Below are positions 58,344 through 64,000 of a stretch of 64,000 bases of DNA, piece by piece (the stretch's first letter is position 1; every line of letters starts with the position of its first letter). Under the pieces are notes generated by a model, which worked only from the letters and a program-made list of their open reading frames with translations, made no database searches and was not told where the DNA came from. The position numbers and the translations under genes were made by a program. The stretch is from Rugalucina vietnamica. Its lineage: Eukaryota > Mollusca > Bivalvia > Lucinida > Lucinidae. The stretch spans positions 64,396,812 to 64,460,811 of the forward strand of contig OZ024870.1 of NCBI GenBank assembly GCA_964017185.1, in the 5' to 3' direction.

Positions 58344-58546
58344 TGCCTGTTGTCGCTGTTATTGGAACTGTTCTCGCTCTGACGATCGTTGTCGTGGCTG
58401 TAGTCTTGTATTGTCGTCGACGGAATGCACCAGCTGTCATCACGGCTGTAATCCTGTACTGTCGCCGACGGAAGGCACCATCTGTCATCACGGCTGTAAT
58501 CCTGTACTGTCGCCGACGAAAGGCACCATCTGTCATCACGGACGAG
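58344..58546 (+). CDS. Exon: transmembrane helix and repeated basic tail
   Basis: 203 nt from ACCTGACAG to GACGAG|GTAGTA, phase 1 to 0. About 23 hydrophobic residues (PVVAVIGTVLALTIVVVAVV) are followed by LYCRRR, the usual stop-transfer pattern of a type I single-pass protein. The tail consists of three 16-residue copies of a (A)VILYCRRRKAPSVIT unit, encoded by a near-perfect 48-bp minisatellite. The exon continues in phase 0, but no following exon was found. The same bases read on the minus strand give an open but meaningless Arg-rich frame. Confidence 0.75.
58440..58542. repeat. 48-bp coding minisatellite
   Basis: CTGTAATCCTGTACTGTCGC...CACCATCTGTCATCACGG repeats with one or two differences per copy. 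The first, more diverged copy starts near 58397. Confidence 0.8.
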
Positions 58547-58584
58547 GTAGTACTTTCATTTCAGAAATTACTATACTATAGACA

Positions 58585-58745
58585 GTAATTATCAAAACAT
58601 TTCTCCTTAATAATGATGCCAAATTAATGCACGAAAGAAATAGATACTTAGAAATAAACGCATTGAAAGACACCCGGGGTAAAACCACTGACACGTTTTC
58701 TTGAATTTGTGAATATTATTGTGTGCGTTTCATGCGTTATATCTT
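58585..58745. repeat. Repeat shared with 63015-63180
   Basis: ACATTTCTCCTTWATAATGATRCCAAA and GGGGTAAAACCACTGRCAYGTTTTC occur in both places in the same order. (GATAA)n follows at 58746-58771. Confidence 0.7.
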
Positions 58746-58880
58746 TATAAGATAAGATAAGATAAGATAAGAAGTTGTTTATTATAGTGACGTGTGCTAT
58801 ATACATATACAACAAAACATGTGAAAGTTCATATAGAGCGCACCCGGCCCAATGGACCTATAAGTCACTTCAAATTATTT

Positions 58881-59119
58881 GAGCCACTGCATAAGAAAAC
58901 CAACAATCAGCATTTGCGAAAACAAAGGCGCAGACCAGCTTCGCAGTAACCGCGAAGCTGATCAGCGCCTTTGTTTTCGCTACATGGATAGTACAATCCC
59001 TCTTCTTCCTTCATCCAAAATTTCAAGCTTCTAGCTATCTTCTGTGACTGTACAGGCTGGTTTGTGTTGGACTTGGTCGGAAACCCAAATTGTTGCCTGG
59101 TTTTCTCATGCACAGGCTC
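58881..59119. mobile_element. MITE family A, copy 7
   Basis: GAGCCACTGCATAAGAAAAC to CTCATGCACAGGCTC with the CAAAGGCGCAGACCAGCTTC palindrome. Confidence 0.85.
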
Positions 59120-59154
59120 ATTTATGAATTTATATGTACATGAAAAGGAAAGTT

Positions 59155-59415
59155 AATTTCTTTTGAATAAAAATGATTTACGTTTTTCATAAGCACATAC
59201 GATATATTTTGCCGTTTGTCTTGGTAAATTATTCATCAAAATAACTGTCTTATCAGAGTCAGGTAACTGATCAAAGTCAACACGGTCAACTGATGAAAAT
59301 AGAGTTTCCCTGAGTATACTGTAAAATGGGCAGTGTAATAGAAAATGCGTTTCGTCCTCCGTTTGTTGCGAATTACAGATTTTACAGAGTCTTTCCTCTG
59401 GTTTTTCACCGACGT
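59155..59415 (-). mobile_element. LINE C-terminal fragment with zinc knuckle
   Basis: The minus strand reads CKICNSQQTEDETHFLLHCP followed by FYSILRETLFSSV. It is the C-x2-C...H...C end of a non-LTR ORF2, related to the fragment at 25465. Confidence 0.7.
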
Positions 59416-60600
59416 ATGTAGGGGACCGGAATGTCCGCGGCCCGGAATGTCCGCAAAAAAATTAAGTTGTTTTAAATATGTATAAAAACATCAATAATCG
59501 TTAAATAAGTCTATTAAATGCAAAAATTCGGGGAAATAATTTTCATAAATACGAAACAAGAACTTAGAAAAAAATCCTTGCGGACATTCCGGGACGCCCC
59601 AAAGGGACCGAAATGTCCGCAGGCCCGAAATGTCCGTAAATGTTTTTTTCTCTTTAAACCGATAAAAATACCCATCGATTATGCTTTATTAATGTTTGAA
59701 ACAAATAAATTATAAATATAATGACCATATGACCCACAAACCACGAATGTCTGATTATACTGAAACATGTTTGACCGTTTGGTCACAATTTCTTCCATGT
59801 TTACACAATTGTAATTCTGTCGTTCAAATTATTGCATTTCAACTGTAAACTTTAACTCTTGAGTGAGTTTACATGACATTATTCATCGTAATTAACAGTT
59901 TTAATAGCTATAGTTTCAATAAAAAATCTTGCGGACATCCCGGGCCATTTAGACCGCCCCGCAATGTCCGCAACATTTAAAATTTATACTAAATGGTGAA
60001 AACGGTTAATGATTAAAAAGCATGGCATTTTATTGCGAAAGTTGAAGCAATTAATCATAAACTAATTGTAAATTATGGTCCTCAGTGCCTATAATACAAC
60101 AGATCCGATCACTTTGGTCCCCACTGATTTCTATCATTGATAACAAATACATTATTTTTAAGATTTTCTTTGCTTGTGTTTCAACGAACAGTCGGAACCC
60201 TTTTTAGTTTACATCCTTGTAATTCTTACGTAACAAATGCATTTCAACCGGACATCTTCAATGAGTTTACATGACAATATTTATAGTTTTTAACAGATAT
60301 AATAGGGATAGTTTCAATAAAAATGTTGCGGACATTCCGGTCCATTTTGGACGCCCAGCATTGTCCGCAAAATTTAAAGTTTATCACAGATCTGATCACT
60401 TTGTTGTTATGTTATGTTATTTGAATACATCGTCTTTAAGATATACATTTCTTGTGTTTCAATAGACAGTCGGGCCTTTTATATGTTCACATGTCTTAAT
60501 TAATAGTTATAAACGGTTTTAAATATTATTTACCAATATAAAATGTTGATGACATTTCGGGTCACGGGTTATAAATACTCATAAATTTTCAGAGAATTCC
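59416..60600. repeat. Diverged array with GCGGACATTCCGG motifs
   Basis: GCGGACATTCCGGG / GGACCGRAATGTCCGC pairs recur near 59425-59456, 59578-59636, 59930-59970 and 60325-60368. AT-rich spacers of about 350-400 bp share CAATAAAAAT and ATCCTTGTAATTCT-type text. No gene is seen. Confidence 0.65.
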
Positions 60601-61342
60601 ATCCTTGTAACTTTTATTACGTTTGTTCGAGGCCAATCCAATATTACTTTCTGTATATTAAAAACAACGTAATTAGGGGGGGGGGCGTTAGCATTACTTG
60701 AAGACTGTTTGAAACACTTTTAAGTGTTTAAACTAAATCATATACAGTTTACTGACAATGTTCCCATATTCACATACATGGAATTTGGGTATCGAAAACG
60801 TTACATGGGAAATAAGGGAAATTAAATGCTGAGTGGCTGCAAAACCAGTGTTTTATTTGTGTATTGAAAAGGTAAGCGGAATAGTTCTTAGTCGGTGCAA
60901 TATCCGACTCTGTGTATTCGTAACAGGGGAATACCTGTCATTATCACCCCTAATAAACAATCCAGGTACAATATCCCATATCAAATGCGTATCTATTCTA
61001 GGTGATAATGAGCTCATATGGTTCAAACGACCCGAGGCTATTTACAATTGAAGCATGTGCAATACGGAACATAGACATTATGCATGTAAAAGGTAGATGT
61101 AAATAAATTCACTTGTGAAATTTCATTAAAAGCACAAAATTGGTATTCTCGCACCAAGTTAGTCGGAAGATTTGTAGCTCCATCACGGCATGACTAAAAA
61201 TTGATGATTAGGCGCCACAAACACACAAACACACACAAACTGGTGCGGTATTGTTTCACCAGTAAACTATTCTTATTCTGAACCATTATGCCGAGGATTC
61301 ATAACATGGGCACGGCAACGCTATAGCGACGCAGTATCTTCA
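60601..61342. other. Unassigned stretch
   Basis: A poly(G) run lies at 60678-60686. A 72-codon open frame at 60833-61051 has no recognisable feature or splice context. Confidence 0.4.
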
Positions 61343-62640
61343 TCACGGCATGACTGAAAATATACGCAAGGGTAAGATGCCACACCTAAACTGAGCCAGT
61401 AGTGAACGTTCATTTCTTTTCAGGTTCATCGTCACGTATCTTTCGGGGCAATATTCTGTTTTATATCTAACGTAAGATCGGAGTTTGGGTACAGATAATG
61501 TTTTAGCAGGCCAGCCTCTTGCGTGTAGATCCTGCAGCGATACCTTAACATCGTTTAAGTTACACGGAGATCTACTTTCAAAATGTCTTGTTATACCTAA
61601 TTTCGACATAATTTCCTTCACTTCCGAACTCCAGTTGTTATGACAAATGGTATAGTCCCATACGAACACCTTTTTACAAATTCGATTATCGTCCATGTTT
61701 ACGAGTCTGTTCCAATATCTTATCATGTTATACTCGTACCAACGGCGTTCCGTTGATGGCATCCAACCCATATCTCCATTAATAGCGAGTTTCGGTGCAA
61801 AACAATGGACACCTAAAAAGTATCTAATGCTCCTATTCTGAATAGAATCGATGTCATTATAAGCTTTAAAACCCCAAACGGACGACTGGTAGTCAAGTAT
61901 AGGCACGACACAAGAATTGTATAGTTTTTCATAAGTATTAATCCCGAATTCTTTTAAGTTTCGTAACTTTGTGATAATGGAACCAAGAGCTCTACCTCCG
62001 CCTTTCGCCAAGTTCGTTGCGTTAAGAATAGTCGCCTTTCTCAGAAAATATCACACCGAGATACTTATATTTCTCAGTTAGTTCTAAGACATTATCTCCC
62101 ACTTTGAACACAAACTCCGTCCTCTGACGTCTACCTCTTCGGAAATGTACAACTTTCGATTTATCAGTATTTATGAGTACGCGCCACCGTTTACACCAGT
62201 CATGTAATGTATCTAGTAGCTGTTGCATGTCTTGTTCCGTCAAACTAACTAGCGCAGTATCATCCGCGTACAAAAGAGCAGATACTTTTACGTCACCTTC
62301 ACTCACACCAAGACCAAGATTGTTCAGTTCCTTCACAAGATCATCGATGAATATAGAGAATAACGTCGGCGAACAGTTGTCTCCCTGTTTTACACCCGAT
62401 TTACAGAAAAAAACAGTCTGTTTTCGTACCGTTTATGCGAATACATAAACTTTTCCGTCAATGTTATTAAGCAGTAGTTTATAAAGCAACATGTCTCTGT
62501 CAATGAAATCGAACGCTTTTTTCAGATCTATAAATGTCGTATACACGTTTGAATTATTTCTTATTATACTGTTCAGTGTGAAAACATGATCTTCACAAGA
62601 CCTATTTGCCCGAAAACCGTTTTGTTGTCATAACTTCCGA
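61343..62640 (-). mobile_element. 5'-truncated LINE (non-LTR RT), minus strand
   Basis: On the minus strand: VYTTFIDLKKAFDFIDRDML near 62520, GVKQGDNCSPTLFSIFIDDL near 62370, then YADDTALVSLTEQD in 62022-62336. YKYLGVIFSEKGD follows. After a 1-nt shift near 62013 comes LAKGGGRALGS and a 222-codon C-terminal frame (61343-62011). The RT has the palm boxes but lacks fingers and endonuclease, and is frame-broken, so dead. Wording is closer to I/RTE-X-type elements than to the CR1-like LINE at 3060. Confidence 0.8.
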
Positions 62641-64000
62641 TCAAGTTTTCTCCAACTTTACAGTGATAAATAATAGTATATTTAGAAAAGCAATGTGGCA
62701 AAAATTATCGTTATCGATGCTATGCTGACTTTATAATAAAGCTATATATATGACGTCATTGAAATGCGTACCCCTATCGCATTTCTGGCACCGCTGAACC
62801 AATTTATTTGCTGGTTTTAGTATAAGTTTACTATAGAGCACACTAGGACGAAACAATAAATTGGTTACATGCACTTTAAGCTCCCTGGACTACGTGTAGA
62901 TGTAAATAAATTCCATTTGAATTTAAACTGTAATTTTACGAGGGTGGGTCAGGAATTTCTGTTATAGGTGTTATATTACGATATATAAACATGATAGGTT
63001 GCTGAAATATAAATAGAGAGGACAACATTTCTCCTTTATAATGATACCAAAAACATGCCCAAAAGAAATAAATAGTTTAAATTATCCGTCTTGAAAGACT
63101 GGTGGGGTAAAACCACTGGCATGTTTTCGAGAAATTGTGAACCTTGTATTGTGTCTTTCATGTGTTGTATATTTGTAACTACTGGTCATACTTTCTTCAA
63201 GTTTTATGTGATAAATTCTGTTATATTTAGTAAAGTAATCCGGCAGAAATGAACGGCACAAGTGCGATTCTGACTGCATAATAAAGCGATAAAGATGACG
63301 TCATTGGAATATGGGAATATGTACCCATGTAACTGTTCAATACCACTGTGTCATTATAATTGCGGCATTATTATGATTTTACTTCGGAGCAGACTAAATG
63401 ATACAGTTAAACGGTTAAATACATTTAAAGCTTCAAAGTTCATGCCTAGATGTCATTTTTTCTTTGAATTTAAACTGAAGTTTTAAAAATTGCCAAGACA
63501 GGCTGATTTCAACAATTCGTTGTGCTATAAAACAATTAAATTTAGTTGAAGAAGTTTGAGTTTTGCAGGATATAATCACTCATATTCAAAGAATATATAG
63601 CATAAATGACTTTGTTCGAAATCATTTTTCTGTATATTTTTGCATTGTTTTCTTTAAACCATGCCAGTGCCAGGGAGTCACGGCTTTAAAAGTGATTTAT
63701 TACATTTTATTTATGAAGAGCCACAAACAATTTTTATCACAGGTAATAGCTAAAGAAATGGTCTTCCAGATGTTGCTATTTTAAAACAGTTTGCAATGAT
63801 AGATACCGAGAAATATATGCAGTAACAGAACTTTTTGACCGATCCTCGTAATGTATGTACAACAAGCCAATTTCAATATTTCATTTTGCAATAAGTCAAT
63901 TAAATTCAGTTGAATGATTTTGATTTTGCAGGATATATTCATCTATGTTTGAAAAATATATTGCATGGATTATATTTTTTCGAAGTCGTTTTTCTTTAAA
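62641..64000. repeat. Diverged duplicated blocks at the right edge
   Basis: 62645-62775 resembles 63195-63310 (TGATAAAT..TATATTTAG, ATAATAAAGC, GATGACGTCATTG). 63520-63625 resembles 63890-63985 (TTTTGCAGGATATA, TTTTTCTG/TTTTTCTT). No gene is seen. Confidence 0.55.

Larger units (their letters stand above)
1849..58546 (+). other. Candidate mosaic EGF/LE/Ig/Kunitz membrane protein gene (span of visible exons)
   Basis: Eleven exon-like segments on one strand have plausible AG and GT borders and compatible phases: EGF, four LE exons, linker, Ig, linker, Kunitz, Ser/Thr linker, transmembrane. All junctions are phase 1 except LE exon 1 to 2 (phase 2) and the final exon, which ends in phase 0. The summed length is 1649 nt, about 550 residues. 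No signal peptide, start codon, stop codon or promoter was found, so both ends are missing. Phase-1 modular exons are typical of shuffled extracellular proteins, so the common phase alone does not prove one gene. The alternative is a broken laminin-beta relic (13-21.5 kb) upstream of an independent Ig-Kunitz-TM gene. The protein would be a type I cell-surface adhesion or protease-inhibitor-bearing receptor (inference). Confidence 0.55.

Noticed and set aside
58288..58539. Minus-strand frame with GAFRRRQYRITAVMT repeats
   Set aside because: It is the shadow of the 48-bp minisatellite in the TM exon; the + strand has the hydrophobic helix, splice sites and phase match.

Overview
This is animal (metazoan) genomic DNA, AT-rich and intron-dominated. 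The exons carry extracellular modules (EGF, laminin-type EGF, Ig, Kunitz). The repeat load is typical of marine bivalve molluscs: AGCTCACCTGAGCC elements with (CGTC)n runs, ACGG-rich array elements, CR1/L2-like LINEs, tRNA-headed and AAAC-tailed SINEs, and a palindromic GAGCCGCCTCATGAG... MITE. The bivalve assignment is inference from this repeat style. Nothing prokaryotic is visible.

The only host coding signal is a chain of short exons, all on the + strand: a calcium-binding EGF exon (1849-1959); a laminin-beta-like LE array (13357-13588, 14475-14638, 20487-20711, 21502-about 21543); a Pro/Thr linker (30770-30823); an I-set Ig exon (37078-37347); a second, homologous linker (38684-38734); a Kunitz exon (49130-49300); a Ser/Thr linker (56623-56748); and a transmembrane exon with a repeated basic tail (58344-58546). 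Every junction is phase-compatible, almost all at phase 1, so the exons could be spliced into one type I membrane protein of at least about 550 residues. Both ends lie outside what I can see. Whether all the exons belong to one gene is not proven; the weakest joint is 21543 to 30770, where an LE domain is cut off by a palindromic array.

The rest is mostly mobile DNA sitting in the introns. 1-1730: end of a Penelope-like/RT element and a 180-bp array. 3060-6305: decayed LINE carrying a MITE. 7988-11446: RT element with inverted terminal repeats. 11447-12990, 28036-30204 and 52861-54826: array elements of about 450-bp monomers. 15507-19963: DNA transposon with TIRs and a 5-bp TSD, containing SINEs. 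24730-26935: 157-bp array split by a LINE. 32600-33575: Tc1/mariner relic. About 33925-36500: long-TIR element. 37364-38470: truncated RT element. About 38890-48970: foldback element of about 10 kb built on a 534-bp monomer dense in TCAAGGTCA motifs. 52033-55324: TIR element with a nested array element. 55776-56390: foldback MITE. 59420-60600: array with GCGGACATTCCGG motifs. 61343-62640: LINE.

Several transposons end within 20-60 bp of splice sites, and one appears to supply the intron end used by the Ig exon. The window therefore offers a candidate mosaic EGF/laminin-EGF/Ig/Kunitz membrane receptor and clear cases of mobile elements shaping intron boundaries.
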